Of a DNA stretch of 64,000 nt, positions 36,853-47,028 are shown piece after piece (positions within the stretch are counted from its first letter, which is position 1; the number at the start of each line of letters is the position of its first letter). Position numbers and translations under genes: made by a program. The stretch comes from CAYMFD01 sp964389475. GTDB taxonomy: Bacteria > Bacteroidota > Bacteroidia > Chitinophagales > Saprospiraceae. The notes under the pieces are model-generated. The model searched no databases. It was given only the letters and a program-made list of their open reading frames with translations, and had not been told where the DNA came from. The DNA lies in assembly GCA_964389475.1 (NCBI GenBank), contig CAYMFD010000004.1, positions 1 to 64,000 on the forward strand, read 5' to 3'.

Positions 36853-39800
36853 TCACCGCAATAATGTCACGTCCCCAACAAATAGCTCCTCAGAACCATC
36901 TACATATATTACTTTAATGTAGAATGCGTAAACAGCTGACAATGCGAAGTCTCCATGTAATCGGCCATCCCACCCCATAGTTTGATCACCTGGTTCAAAG
37001 TTGGATCGCTCATGTACTAAGCTACCAGATCTGTCATATATCCTAAATGTGACCACCTCTGCTACACCCGTTACATCTGGGAAGAAGAAGATTTGGTTGG
37101 TAGGATCACCTGTAGGCCTAAAGACATTAGGCATCACGACATCATCGAGACGATTAACCCGGATCAGCATCTCATCACTAGTTTGGCAGCCCAGTTCATC
37201 AATAAGTACTACGGATACCCATGTGTTCTCGAAAGGCAATAGCGACTGCTGCTCACAGGTGTCGCAGAAGATAGATGCACCTGAGGCATCCCAAGAGAGA
37301 GTGTAGATCGGCGTATTGCCTGTTACAATTGCGGTATTAACCTCTAGGCTATCTCCCAGCCTCAGCAGGGTGTCAGCAGGGAGTTCGATGGTAGGGTTGG
37401 CACCAGGCTGCATCGATACATTTACGCTATCTCTACATCCATACCTATCTCTGGTATAAACAGTGAAGTCGCCACCATCCAAAAACTCGAAGACATTAAG
37501 TTCTCTGAAATTCTCACCATCGAGAGAATACTCATAAGGGGCAAAACCGCCTATGACACTATCTACTATGATCATCCCATCGTTAAAGCCCTCGCAAGTG
37601 GCCTCCTCTAGTAGTAGGCTATAGTCTAGGTCTGGCTCCGCTACAGCTAGCACATCCAGAGTATCTATCGTCGAGCAGCCATTACGCTGATTTACCGCCT
37701 CGAAGGTATAGTTACTTGCCGTACTAACATTAGCACTACGTCCATTCGAAATCTCCCCACCTGCTGGATCACGCCATGAGACTACAAACGACGCCTCACC
37801 GATCGAGTCTGAGACGCTAGCCAGTAGCTGCGTCTGATCCTGATCGCAGACCAGCGTATCGATCTGATTAAGAGAAACTTGAGGTGTAATCCTATCATCG
37901 AAAGGTCTTACATCGATGGTATCCCGACATCTATTTTGCCCGATAACTATCATTTGATATACCCCAGTATCGGCTGTGGTTAATACTGGTCCATTAACTA
38001 ATAAGGTATTGCCTCGATAGAAAGCGACAGAGAGGTCGTCTTGCGTATCCAGTGCTCGAAGCACTACCTGCTGGTCTACGCATGTGAAGGAGTCGAGCTG
38101 CACATCAAAAACGGGTAAATCTTGATCAAAGTCTAGGTTAAAAGTGTCTTGCGTAAAACACCCCGACTCGCCAGCTACAGATACGACATATGTTCCAGCA
38201 TCGAAAACCTGCGGCTCTAGCACTTCAGAAAAGAAACCAGCTGGACCCGTCCAGCGCAGTTGATAGACACTATCTAGCGAAGTGACCGATAGAATGGTGC
38301 CACTGCTATCACATGGCAAAAAAGCCTCATCAACAGTACCGTTAATGACACTCTCGTCAATCAGCACCTCTACACTATCCATGGTAGCACATCCATTAGC
38401 ACCTACAACCTCTACATTATATATCCCCGGCGTAAAGACTACTACACTGTCGCCACTGTTAGTATAAGATAGAGGGCCAGACCAGTCTGCTACAGCGATC
38501 GCCCTACTACCTACCACCTCAAGGCCTACCTTACCCTCAAAGCATGACAGAGTATCGGTGATAAATGATAAAGTCAGTAGACTTGTGTCAATAGGCAGGA
38601 ATACGGAACCCGTATCTACACAGCCATTGGCACCTGTAATCTGTGCCTGATACGTACGACTATCCGCAACGACTAGTGTATCTCCTGTAATATTATCACC
38701 CCTGACATCTAGCCATAGATAGGTACTGCTCACATCTACACCCGTTAGGAATACCTGGGGGCTATTACATGACAGCGTATCCTCAAAAACAAGCTGCGTC
38801 AAAGGAGGTGTAGTATCTATAAGGCTCTCCGCAGTGAATGTGTCAATACAGCCTAGTGCATTAGTTACCTCTACGATGTAGTTACCCACAACGTCACCGA
38901 CTAGGACGCTATCTGTGAGTAATCGACCAGGACTCAGCCAGTTGTAACTATTACCTATATCTGGACTAGTGGCACTTATCGTCGTAGTATCACTGTCACA
39001 GTCTATCCGATCGATCTCAAAAGCGATCGTTGGAAACTCAATATTAGATGAGACGATTACGTCCGCTACTCCGGTACAGCCATTGTCATCCTGGACCTCC
39101 ACAGAGAAAATACCTTCGTACGTAGCTACTGCGTCAGAGACATTGCTCAGTACAGTACCTAAGCTGTCTCGCCAAGTGTAAGCTATCCCCCTAAGGCTAT
39201 TAGCGTTGAGATCTACCATCATATCTAGGCACTCTAGCGTATCCGGCATATCGATCAATATAGTAGGATCGGCAGTATCGTCTACTACATTTTGCTGGAT
39301 GTTGACTACACAGCCATCTGCGGTGTAAGCCTCCAGCCGGTATAGACCTGGTGAACCCACAGTGACAGAAAAAGCGGGACTAAATAGCGATGGTCCTCGC
39401 CAGATAGTACTGTCTAGCGGTATATCAGACTCCGGCAGCAGGGTCACCCGAGGACGATCACAAGTAATAATCGTATCTCTTATAATTATGGCCGGACCTG
39501 CTGTCGAACCAGCAGGGACGAATGTATCTCTAGATATACAACCCTCTGGGTCCTCCGTCGTCAAGATGACCTGCGTAGCATCAAACACAAATGGCTGCAA
39601 GCTATCCTGATAAAAACCAGAAATCCCTGTCCATGTGAAGTCTACAATAGAGTCCTCCACAGTGACCTCTAGCTGAATACTATCTGTACCACAACCAAAC
39701 TCTTCACTTTCAATATCTACCCTCGCTCCTTGACGAAAGTCAATGAGACTCAAACTCCTCCTCGTCTGACAACCACTTGCAGGATCCGTAATCGTAACGC

Positions 39801-42219
39801 CGATAGTGCCAGGCTGATCCCAAATCAAACTATCTGCAGATGACCCCAGTAAGTTATCGCTCCAGCTATAGTCATATGAGGGATCTGACACAGATACGAA
39901 GGCACTATCTCTTAAACAACTAATGTATTCGATCCCAAAAGAAACGTCAGGCTTATCAAGGGTTTGATCTACAATGGCCTCTGCTATAGCAATACACCCA
40001 TTAGATGTAAAATATCTCAGCGTGTAAGTTCCATCTGCATTGACAAACGGCATAGCATCTCTATTCTCGAAATCATTGGGGCCCGTCCACAAAAAGGAAA
40101 CACCTGTCGTGTCGCCAATGACTGACAATTGTATGCTATCGGTAACACAGTCAAGCAAACCACCACCCACTGACAAAAAGGGTCTAATCGTATCGTAATC
40201 AATAACTAAGGTTGTGTCGTATAAACACCCATCCGCAGTGGCGTACGATAGTTCGTAAATGCCACCATCATCAATAACGACTGAATCCCCCCCGTACACG
40301 ACGCCTTGATCAACGTCTAGCCAGCTAACATTGCTCAACTGTCGATCTGCACGTACTTGAGCCACAAATGGTCCCGCAGAACAATTAATAACGGGCAGAT
40401 CTAGGTTTAAGTCAGGTTGACGGCGTGCATCTTGTACCACAAAGCTAGTATCACCCTGGCATCCATTCGGAGCCGTAAAAACTACAGTGTATATTCCTGC
40501 TTCACTAATACTATCAGCTGCAAGTATGTTATCAGTATAACCGCTAGGGCCTGTCCATCTATATGAGTATGAAGAATCAGCTGCGGTAACTCTCGCTCGT
40601 CTTAAAGGCACTAGACAAGAAATTGCAAAAATCTGCAAATCTGGGACTCGAAGCGCTGTATCAACGACTATATCAAATGACTCGACGGTAAAACATCCAT
40701 TTGCCGCTGTAGCAGTAACGGCATAAGTACCCGGCTCCGTTGTAATCAACGAATCTGCCACATTGAGAATACCTCCTGGCCTCCTCCACTGCAGAGTAAG
40801 CGCCTCATTACTATCTACCCGTAGGGTTACCGTATCTGTAACGCAGTCTAGTGTATCAATCTCAACGGTGATGCTAGGTCTATCAGAATCATCAACTACT
40901 ACAACTAAAGAGGAATCAATACATCCTCTGTCAGTAGCGGTAACAATGTATGTACCTGCTGCATTAATCAGGATGCTGTCAGCAGACTGTGTAATAATAT
41001 TACCGCCAGTTGTAGACCATGAAGCCGTAATGACCTCTTCTGTGTCTACTCCCAGCCAGAGCTCTTGCCGCTGACAATTAAGGACAGGGGCCCCAGGACT
41101 AAACCCTGGAACGGCATCTATGAAACCTATGCTAACCGCCCTTACCGTATCACAAGCAGGACCTACAGCACTCTCGTAGACCGTAGTCGGCATCGTGTAG
41201 TCGACTCCACTGTATGTAAGCGTATCACCTAGGCAAGTCTCTATCGCTAGCGTAACAGTGTCTGGTACGGCCGCTATCGTCACAGGATAGCAATCAGCAC
41301 TAGCAGTAGCACAGATATTTAAATTATTAAGCGCCACTGCCCACAAACTAGGATTGGCAACGCTACTCGGCGATGGCAATAGGCTGGCTAAATCTTGCCT
41401 GTACCCGACAGGACATAGCTCATATGTACCTACACTAAGACTCTCTAGTAGTACCTCATCGCGATAGCCTACGAGGCCCACATCATCAAAAAGTGCATAC
41501 TCGTACACATAATCTGGTGTAGGAATATAGCCAGCCGGAAAGACTAGATCAGCATTAGGTACAGGCCCTACATCGTCTACGCAAATGGTCGCAGGGGTCG
41601 TATTAATCGATGGGGTAACCACAGTACATGCGCCGCAGACAATATCCGTATCATCACAAAACTCAATGCTAAATGATCGTATCTCTCCCTCGCCAAACTG
41701 TGAGATATCCGACACCACCAATGTCCAGATACCATTGACACTACCTGTATTGTATGACTCAAGGCAGCCCGCGTTAGGATAGTAGCTGCCTGTGTAGTTG
41801 GTAAAACTCGCCCAACCTGCTAGATTATCCCATGCATCAGGAAAACCAGCATCAGGTGACACTGGCTCGTTACATGGCAAGAAGTCCACACTCCAGTTGA
41901 TAAGCGCTGTAGATGGAGAGGAGGCCACGGCCATCCCCACTAGTCGCACGGACTGCCCTGCTGGAGAGATTAATTCAATATTGATATCTCCCACAAACTG
42001 ATGCTCAAAGTCGACCGATACGCTGGCTACACATTGCGCAAGACTGGCGAGGTCATCATTAGCAGCACCACTGATCTCTAGTTGCAGTGACGTCGTACCA
42101 TCATCAACGATAGCACTAACCTCATTGTAAGAACACTGAGCACTAGTTTCACTAAGACAACAGACAAAAAAAAGAAGTGAAAACCACAGGGATTTTCTAT
42201 ATAAAGAACTCAAAAGCAA
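36853..42219 (-). CDS. T9SS type B protein with P-domain and fifteen Cys-paired modules
   Basis: The signal peptide (cleavage near TSAQ) precedes a proprotein-convertase P-like beta-sandwich (about 30-195, with FVGDINIELISPAG). The bulk (about 330-1530) is an array of about fifteen Ig-like modules of some 78 residues. Each begins with a conserved Cys in the pattern L-D-C-x-x-D and ends with N-G-C, so one disulfide per module is predicted. A SprB repeat (TCEGFNDGMI) and a type B sorting domain (GWDGRLHGDFALSAVYAFY) follow. It is 1,788 aa. The repeated disulfide-stabilised array suggests an extended surface fibre or adhesin. It precedes the other type B gene by about 90 bases. Confidence 0.88.
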   Translation of the reverse strand: MLLSSLYRKSLWFSLLFFVCCLSETSAQCSYNEVSAIVDDGTTSLQLEISGAANDDLASLAQCVASVSVDFEHQFVGDINIELISPAGQSVRLVGMAVASSPSTALINWSVDFLPCNEPVSPDAGFPDAWDNLAGWASFTNYTGSYYPNAGCLESYNTGSVNGIWTLVVSDISQFGEGEIRSFSIEFCDDTDIVCGACTVVTPSINTTPATICVDDVGPVPNADLVFPAGYIPTPDYVYEYALFDDVGLVGYRDEVLLESLSVGTYELCPVGYRQDLASLLPSPSSVANPSLWAVALNNLNICATASADCYPVTIAAVPDTVTLAIETCLGDTLTYSGVDYTMPTTVYESAVGPACDTVRAVSIGFIDAVPGFSPGAPVLNCQRQELWLGVDTEEVITASWSTTGGNIITQSADSILINAAGTYIVTATDRGCIDSSLVVVVDDSDRPSITVEIDTLDCVTDTVTLRVDSNEALTLQWRRPGGILNVADSLITTEPGTYAVTATAANGCFTVESFDIVVDTALRVPDLQIFAISCLVPLRRARVTAADSSYSYRWTGPSGYTDNILAADSISEAGIYTVVFTAPNGCQGDTSFVVQDARRQPDLNLDLPVINCSAGPFVAQVRADRQLSNVSWLDVDQGVVYGGDSVVIDDGGIYELSYATADGCLYDTTLVIDYDTIRPFLSVGGGLLDCVTDSIQLSVIGDTTGVSFLWTGPNDFENRDAMPFVNADGTYTLRYFTSNGCIAIAEAIVDQTLDKPDVSFGIEYISCLRDSAFVSVSDPSYDYSWSDNLLGSSADSLIWDQPGTIGVTITDPASGCQTRRSLSLIDFRQGARVDIESEEFGCGTDSIQLEVTVEDSIVDFTWTGISGFYQDSLQPFVFDATQVILTTEDPEGCISRDTFVPAGSTAGPAIIIRDTIITCDRPRVTLLPESDIPLDSTIWRGPSLFSPAFSVTVGSPGLYRLEAYTADGCVVNIQQNVVDDTADPTILIDMPDTLECLDMMVDLNANSLRGIAYTWRDSLGTVLSNVSDAVATYEGIFSVEVQDDNGCTGVADVIVSSNIEFPTIAFEIDRIDCDSDTTTISATSPDIGNSYNWLSPGRLLTDSVLVGDVVGNYIVEVTNALGCIDTFTAESLIDTTPPLTQLVFEDTLSCNSPQVFLTGVDVSSTYLWLDVRGDNITGDTLVVADSRTYQAQITGANGCVDTGSVFLPIDTSLLTLSFITDTLSCFEGKVGLEVVGSRAIAVADWSGPLSYTNSGDSVVVFTPGIYNVEVVGANGCATMDSVEVLIDESVINGTVDEAFLPCDSSGTILSVTSLDSVYQLRWTGPAGFFSEVLEPQVFDAGTYVVSVAGESGCFTQDTFNLDFDQDLPVFDVQLDSFTCVDQQVVLRALDTQDDLSVAFYRGNTLLVNGPVLTTADTGVYQMIVIGQNRCRDTIDVRPFDDRITPQVSLNQIDTLVCDQDQTQLLASVSDSIGEASFVVSWRDPAGGEISNGRSANVSTASNYTFEAVNQRNGCSTIDTLDVLAVAEPDLDYSLLLEEATCEGFNDGMIIVDSVIGGFAPYEYSLDGENFRELNVFEFLDGGDFTVYTRDRYGCRDSVNVSMQPGANPTIELPADTLLRLGDSLEVNTAIVTGNTPIYTLSWDASGASIFCDTCEQQSLLPFENTWVSVVLIDELGCQTSDEMLIRVNRLDDVVMPNVFRPTGDPTNQIFFFPDVTGVAEVVTFRIYDRSGSLVHERSNFEPGDQTMGWDGRLHGDFALSAVYAFYIKVIYVDGSEELFVGDVTLLR

Positions 42220-42271
42220 CTTATTAGGCTGGTGTGTAAATATGTATTCTAGACTCTTCTCTTAAAAGACC

Positions 42272-42279
42272 CAAAGATA
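42272..42279 (-). promoter_or_regulatory. Candidate -7 element, 1,788-residue protein gene
   Basis: On the minus strand this reads TATCTTTG, matching TAnnTTTG, about 53 bases upstream of the ATG at 42219. No matching -33 element was found. Confidence 0.3.
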
Positions 42280-42305
42280 TCGCAAATCGCTGCTAGTAAG
42301 ACAGT

Positions 42306-42344
42306 AAAAAGACAAAAGGGTCACCACTTTTACATGACAACCCT
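42306..42344 (-). terminator. Rho-independent terminator of the yidC-gpsA operon
   Basis: On the minus strand AGGGTTGTCA pairs with TGGTGACCCT (including G-U pairs) around an eight-base loop, followed by TTTGTCTTTTTAC. It lies about 30 bases beyond the stop of the last gene (42373). Confidence 0.65.
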
Positions 42345-42372
42345 GAGTCTTATGAGGAGATACCCTTACTTG

Positions 42373-43374
42373 CTAGTCGAAGAGACCTTCATAATTGCTC
42401 TCTTCGCTATCGCCAAATTCTCTAAGATTGACATCTGGCTCCTTGAGATCGAGGATATCATCTTCTGCCTGCTCTTGTCCCCCGAGTAGTAGTAGGGTGG
42501 ATTTTTTCTCGTACTCTTCTAGCATTTTGAGCCCTTGCTCTTCGAAGACGCCATTTTGCAGATCTACACTATTCATAAAGTCCGCAGACATCTCCATGAA
42601 CTGCTCCATCTCCCCGACCTTATTAGCTACATCATCAGCTATGACCTCCATCGCCTGGTCAAACATTGCTCGCTTGTCCGAATCACCCTTGATGATACTC
42701 ATTGCGGATCTCATAGCTCCATGGCTGGCCCTTATGGCTTTTCGCTCTTGCTCCTTGACCTTTACTTGATCCTCTGTGTCCTCGAGTAGTATCTCAGAGT
42801 TAGAGTACATCTTAGTCAATACCTTGTAGAGGATAGACATACGCTTGTGCAGAGCAGTGTACTTTGTGTTACTTTCTTTAAGCCTAGCCGCCTTCCTACT
42901 GGAGAGCAGCATGTGCTTTTGGTTGCCCTGTTCTTTAGCTTTTCTGGCGATGAGCATGTGCTGCTCTATCTCCTTGTTATTGTCACCTACGATCGTCTTG
43001 AGCTTTCGCATCTGCCCTTTGAGGCCGCCGATCTGCTTTGACATCTTTTTGAGATTGTCCTTCAGATCATCGATGTAGTTTTTGAGGATGCCGATAGGAT
43101 CGATGGTAACAAAGAGGCCAGTTATTTTTCTCATAACTGACTTGTACATATAGCTGACCAGCGTACGCATCTTGGGGTCCACCGCCATATAGATAATCGC
43201 ACCTACAACCAGTAGACTTACGACAATTCCTATCGTTGTTGTTATAAAGCCAAGTATTGCACCTGCCGAGGTAAATAGCACATAGCCTAGAGCTCCTAAT
43301 ATGGCTGTCAAAAACAAGGCGCCTGTGGTTCCTTCTGGCCTAGACCAAAATGATTTTTGTTTTGTGGTAGTCAT
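42373..43374 (-). CDS. Two-TM protein with PspA/ESCRT-III-like helical domain
   Basis: The 333-residue protein has two hydrophobic helices (about 16-36 and 40-63). A long alpha-helical, highly charged region runs from 92 to about 255. Its motif IDPIGILKNYIDDLKDNLKKM resembles the start of PspA/Vipp1 helices (DP..LL...I.DLE..L). The following pattern of Lys/Glu and ARKAKEQGNQKHM..SRKAARL matches the helical hairpin of that superfamily. The acidic C-terminal tail ends in EGLFD. PspA/Vipp1 relatives form membrane-remodelling polymers, but they normally use an amphipathic first helix, not a transmembrane hairpin. The relation is inferred by eye and needs a profile search. It is the last gene of the yidC operon. 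Confidence 0.6.
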   Translation of the reverse strand: MTTTKQKSFWSRPEGTTGALFLTAILGALGYVLFTSAGAILGFITTTIGIVVSLLVVGAIIYMAVDPKMRTLVSYMYKSVMRKITGLFVTIDPIGILKNYIDDLKDNLKKMSKQIGGLKGQMRKLKTIVGDNNKEIEQHMLIARKAKEQGNQKHMLLSSRKAARLKESNTKYTALHKRMSILYKVLTKMYSNSEILLEDTEDQVKVKEQERKAIRASHGAMRSAMSIIKGDSDKRAMFDQAMEVIADDVANKVGEMEQFMEMSADFMNSVDLQNGVFEEQGLKMLEEYEKKSTLLLLGGQEQAEDDILDLKEPDVNLREFGDSEESNYEGLFD

Positions 43375-43448
43375 CGTCTTTACTATTTATGAGGGCAAAT
43401 ATACAGCACCTGCTGTCTACAGCTGCTTACCCGCAATATTCGTTATCG

Positions 43449-44000
43449 TTACAACAGTATTTCGATCTGCTTGACATCGTCTTCGATAGCAGAACTAATA
43501 CCGTTATATGCGCTTAAAAATTTATCCTTCGTGGCTTCGAGTTTACTTTTGGCCTTAGCCACCTCTCCATCCACACTATTGATCTTCTTCTGATATAGGG
43601 CCATCTCTTTTTCCATCTCTGCGATCTTATTCTTCATTGCAGTGAGGCGGGCCTCTAGCTCCTTGGCCTCTGCTCGCTTACCGTCTACCTTACTCCTCAG
43701 CTGACTCTTGAGGGCTACGGCGAACTCTTCTCGCTCCTGCTTGAGTACCTGGTGATAGCGGTGGGCCGAGGCAACAAGGCTTTGCTTAGTCAGACCCATC
43801 GTAGAAGCCGTCGCGAAGGCACTCTTGATACTTGTCGCCTCATCTAGACCCATCTCCTGCATATTGCGTACTGACTGCTTAAATCGCAAGTAGCCAAACT
43901 CGTCCGAAAATGCCGTCTTTAGCGCCTTGAGCAGAGCGGCAGCGCTTTTAGAATCTAGGTCCGATAGGTCGCCAAACAGGCTCTTAAGGTCTATGGTCAT
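43449..44000 (-). CDS. Coiled-coil protein, partner candidate of the PspA-like protein
   Basis: The 183-residue soluble protein is almost wholly alpha-helical. A first part (1-85) has no clear match. A heptad-rich coiled coil at about 90-170 (EAKELEARLTAMKNKIAEMEKEMALYQ) follows, and the protein ends EILL. There is no signal peptide or membrane segment. It sits 32 bases after gpsA and 74 bases before the PspA-like gene. The shared operon and coiled-coil nature suggest it binds that protein on the cytoplasmic face, but no family was recognised. Confidence 0.6.
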   Translation of the reverse strand: MTIDLKSLFGDLSDLDSKSAAALLKALKTAFSDEFGYLRFKQSVRNMQEMGLDEATSIKSAFATASTMGLTKQSLVASAHRYHQVLKQEREEFAVALKSQLRSKVDGKRAEAKELEARLTAMKNKIAEMEKEMALYQKKINSVDGEVAKAKSKLEATKDKFLSAYNGISSAIEDDVKQIEILL

Positions 44001-44032
44001 ATCTGTGGTCTTAACTTATGGGTGGTATTACA

Positions 44033-45097
44033 TTAAATCCAGTCAACGTCTTTGGCATACTTGTAAGACATCAAGAAGCGGATCGCAGCCTTGAGGTCAT
44101 ACCCCTCAAAAATAACGCGGTAGAGCATCGTGATAATAGGCGATCGCAACTGCTCTTGCTGGCTGAGGAAGTACACAATCTTGAGTGTCCTAAGTCCCTC
44201 TACTACCTCATCGCTCGTAGAAAGTATATCCTCTACAGACTCTCCACCTGCAAGCCGCTTACCGAAGGTATAGTTGCGACTATTATCAGAGGTAGCCGTT
44301 GCTATCAGATCGCCGATACCTGCCGTACCGAGGAAGGCTGCTGACGTAGTGCCTAGCGCCATGCCGAACTGTATCATCTCACGCAATCCCCTCGTAATGA
44401 GTAGCGCTTGGATGTTTTTGCCCAGGCCTAGTCCCCCCAGTGTACCAGAGGCGACGGCTATTATATTTTTGTAGGCGCCTGCTAGTTCTGCCCCTTTGAT
44501 ATCATGTGAACCAAAGGTGAAGAAGTTCTCACTGGTCAGCACCTCCTGCCCCTTGCGCATCACCTCCGTAAACTCAGACGCTATGACAGTCGCTGCAGGC
44601 TGACCATCGAGTATCTCTCTAGCCAGATTAGGGCCTGATAGACAGCCTACACGCAATACGTTAGTCTCTTGAGATATGACCTCACTCATCGTACATACAG
44701 ACCTACGATCAAAGTTGCCCTTGTCGAAATCCTCCTTGCTGATGCTACTTATATCTAGCCCCTTGGTACAGTGTATAAGTATGTGTGATGGTCGCAGGTG
44801 TGGGCTAGCCGTCTGCATGAGCTTTCGGAATACCGAGGATGGTACTACAGGAAACATGAGCTGGCAGCGCCGACCTATCTCGGCCAGATCTTTAGTCGCT
44901 GTGATCCGTGGCGAGAGGTCCATACCATAGTGGTGATGCCGCTCATTAATACTCTCGATGACGCTATCACGGCGAGTATATAGCAACACGTCTACATTAT
45001 GCGCCAGTAACTTACTGATCGTCACACCGAAACTCCCAGAGCCCAGCACTCCGACGACTTGCTTGTCCTGAGCTGTAGATAGTTGGGGTGATGGCAT
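44033..45097 (-). CDS. gpsA: NAD(P)H-dependent glycerol-3-phosphate dehydrogenase
   Basis: The 354-residue enzyme reduces dihydroxyacetone phosphate to sn-glycerol-3-phosphate, the backbone of phospholipids. The N-terminal nucleotide-binding motif GVLGSGSFGVTI starts near residue 16. LSGPNLAREI and the catalytic Lys in GAYKNIIAVASG (Lys210) follow, with the C-terminal GLGLGKNIQALLITRGLREM. The start codon follows the yidC stop codon directly (TAGATG), so its translation is probably coupled to yidC. Confidence 0.95.
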   Translation of the reverse strand: MPSPQLSTAQDKQVVGVLGSGSFGVTISKLLAHNVDVLLYTRRDSVIESINERHHHYGMDLSPRITATKDLAEIGRRCQLMFPVVPSSVFRKLMQTASPHLRPSHILIHCTKGLDISSISKEDFDKGNFDRRSVCTMSEVISQETNVLRVGCLSGPNLAREILDGQPAATVIASEFTEVMRKGQEVLTSENFFTFGSHDIKGAELAGAYKNIIAVASGTLGGLGLGKNIQALLITRGLREMIQFGMALGTTSAAFLGTAGIGDLIATATSDNSRNYTFGKRLAGGESVEDILSTSDEVVEGLRTLKIVYFLSQQEQLRSPIITMLYRVIFEGYDLKAAIRFLMSYKYAKDVDWI

Positions 45098-46999
45098 CTA
45101 CTTCTTTCTATTTTTCTTACCCTTTTGCTGGGCCGCTTGCTTCTGCTGTTCCTGCATGATTTTCTCGAGCTTGGCACCAAAACCGCCACCCTTGGACTTT
45201 CTAGTCTTCTGCTTCTCTTTGAGCTCGGCGAGTATCTTCTCCTCGTTAAAGACGAACTTCTTGGTACCTATCGTCTGTACTATGTTGATCAGGTTACTAA
45301 ACAGCATATACACAGTCAGTCCACTCGCATAGTTATTAAAGAAGCCGACGAACATAATCGGCATGAGATACTGCACATACTTCATCGCAGGATTGGCCGA
45401 AAGGTCCATGTGCTTGGTATTATAGAATGTATAAGCAAGCATACTCACCGCCCATAGTAGGGTAAACAGAGAGATGTGGCTACCAAAGCCCAGTGGCACA
45501 GTAAAGCCTAGCTCTATCCACTTGTCATAAGAACTTAAGTCCGATGCCCATAAAAAAGGCTCCTGACGGAAGGTAATACTCGCTGGGAAAAACCTAAACA
45601 AGGCATACCATATTGGCATCTGCACGATCATAGGCAGACAGCCCCCTAGTGGACTCACGCCGTAGCTGCCGTAGATCTTCATGGTCTCCATCTGGACCTT
45701 CTGCGCATCATCTTTATGCTTGTCCTTGAGATGGGCGATCTCTGGCTTAAGGGCTTGCATCTTGGCCTGAGAGTGTAACATCTTGTACATCAAGGGGTAG
45801 AGCAATACCTTAATCATCAGTATCAAGAGGATGATGACCACCCCTTTGCTACCGATGAACCTACTTAAAAACTCAAATACAGGTCGAATCACGTAGCGAT
45901 TAATCGTACCGAATATACTCCTACCATAAGGGATGATCTGCCCCAGCTCATTGTCAAACTTACCTAGACGGCGGTAGTCATTAGGTCCCGCATATATAGC
46001 CATACTGTACTTGCCAGCACCTGCAGATAGTGGCAGACCGATGGTGGTCTTAAGTGTCTTGAGCGGAGCATCTTCGTCGTCCTTATCTGGCACTACAGTC
46101 TCAAACTCTCCACTGGTAAATGGCTGGTCTAGTGATATGATCGACGTATTAAAGAACTGATTGCTATGCGAAACCCAGTCGATACGCTTGTCACGCAGGT
46201 CCTCCACATCATTACCTGTACAGGAGCAGTAGTCTACATCATCGTCTGCCTCCTTAAAGTAGACAGTACTATATCTCTGCTCAAATGTGACACTCCGCTC
46301 CAGCTTCTCTAGATGATTGACCCAGTGGAGGTCGATGTCACCATTATTGGTAATGAGGGTGCCGACATTATCTAGCTGTACGTCGAAGTCTATGATGTAG
46401 CTGTCAGGACGTAGGGTATACTTGTATACGATGGCGCCACCATTAGCAGCAGGGGCACGCAGAGTAAGGCTATTGCCAGCTACTGCACCAGAGAATACCA
46501 GGTCGCCCGTACTTACCTTACCGTTGTAGGCGCCAGGTACGTCTAGCAATAGACCGAACTGGTTATCCTCATCCGTCATGAAACTCAGCGTCTGAGCCTC
46601 CTGCTCCTCTCCAGTGATCTTATCGACGGTAGTTACATGCTCTTGCATGGTTGCACTAGTGATAAAGCCTCCCTTACCAGAAAAGGTGTAAGTGGCTAGA
46701 CCATTGGTCAAGGTGTATGTCTGCGCTGGACCTGCAGCCGTAGCGAAGGGACCTAGTGTGGCCTGCTTAGTTGCCTGCACGATGCTATCTGTCACGGCAT
46801 CTACTGTACCGGCACTGCGCTGCTCGATACTTACCTGCTCTAGCGAGTCCTGCAAGGTCTGCTGCCGCTCTACCTGGGCAATACTGTCTTGTACGAATTG
46901 CTGTCGCTCTATCTCCTCGACAGATGGCGTGGTGTAAACACTCCAGCCGACTACTACAGCAAAAATTAGGATGAATCCTAGTATCTGATTTTTATCCAT
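45098..46999 (-). CDS. yidC: Membrane protein insertase YidC
   Basis: The 633-residue inner-membrane insertase folds and inserts membrane proteins alone or with SecYEG. It has the gram-negative layout: first helix (LGFILIFAVVVGWSVYT), a large periplasmic beta-sandwich domain (about 70-370), then the conserved five-helix core with GGCLPMIVQMPIWYALF. It ends in a basic, Lys-rich tail (QQKGKKNRKK) that contacts ribosomes. The length is normal for Bacteroidota. It leads an operon with gpsA, a coiled-coil gene and a PspA-like gene. A -7 promoter candidate lies upstream (47029-47036). Confidence 0.97.
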   Translation of the reverse strand: MDKNQILGFILIFAVVVGWSVYTTPSVEEIERQQFVQDSIAQVERQQTLQDSLEQVSIEQRSAGTVDAVTDSIVQATKQATLGPFATAAGPAQTYTLTNGLATYTFSGKGGFITSATMQEHVTTVDKITGEEQEAQTLSFMTDEDNQFGLLLDVPGAYNGKVSTGDLVFSGAVAGNSLTLRAPAANGGAIVYKYTLRPDSYIIDFDVQLDNVGTLITNNGDIDLHWVNHLEKLERSVTFEQRYSTVYFKEADDDVDYCSCTGNDVEDLRDKRIDWVSHSNQFFNTSIISLDQPFTSGEFETVVPDKDDEDAPLKTLKTTIGLPLSAGAGKYSMAIYAGPNDYRRLGKFDNELGQIIPYGRSIFGTINRYVIRPVFEFLSRFIGSKGVVIILLILMIKVLLYPLMYKMLHSQAKMQALKPEIAHLKDKHKDDAQKVQMETMKIYGSYGVSPLGGCLPMIVQMPIWYALFRFFPASITFRQEPFLWASDLSSYDKWIELGFTVPLGFGSHISLFTLLWAVSMLAYTFYNTKHMDLSANPAMKYVQYLMPIMFVGFFNNYASGLTVYMLFSNLINIVQTIGTKKFVFNEEKILAELKEKQKTRKSKGGGFGAKLEKIMQEQQKQAAQQKGKKNRKK

Positions 47000-47028
47000 T
47001 AAGTGGGTAATTACTACGTATGGGGCAG

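Noticed and set aside
27778..42219. Regular repeats that could look like CRISPR or tandem arrays at DNA level
   Set aside because: The periodicity is that of protein domains (PKD about 225 bases, Ig-like about 235 bases) inside open frames; there are no identical short repeats with unique spacers.
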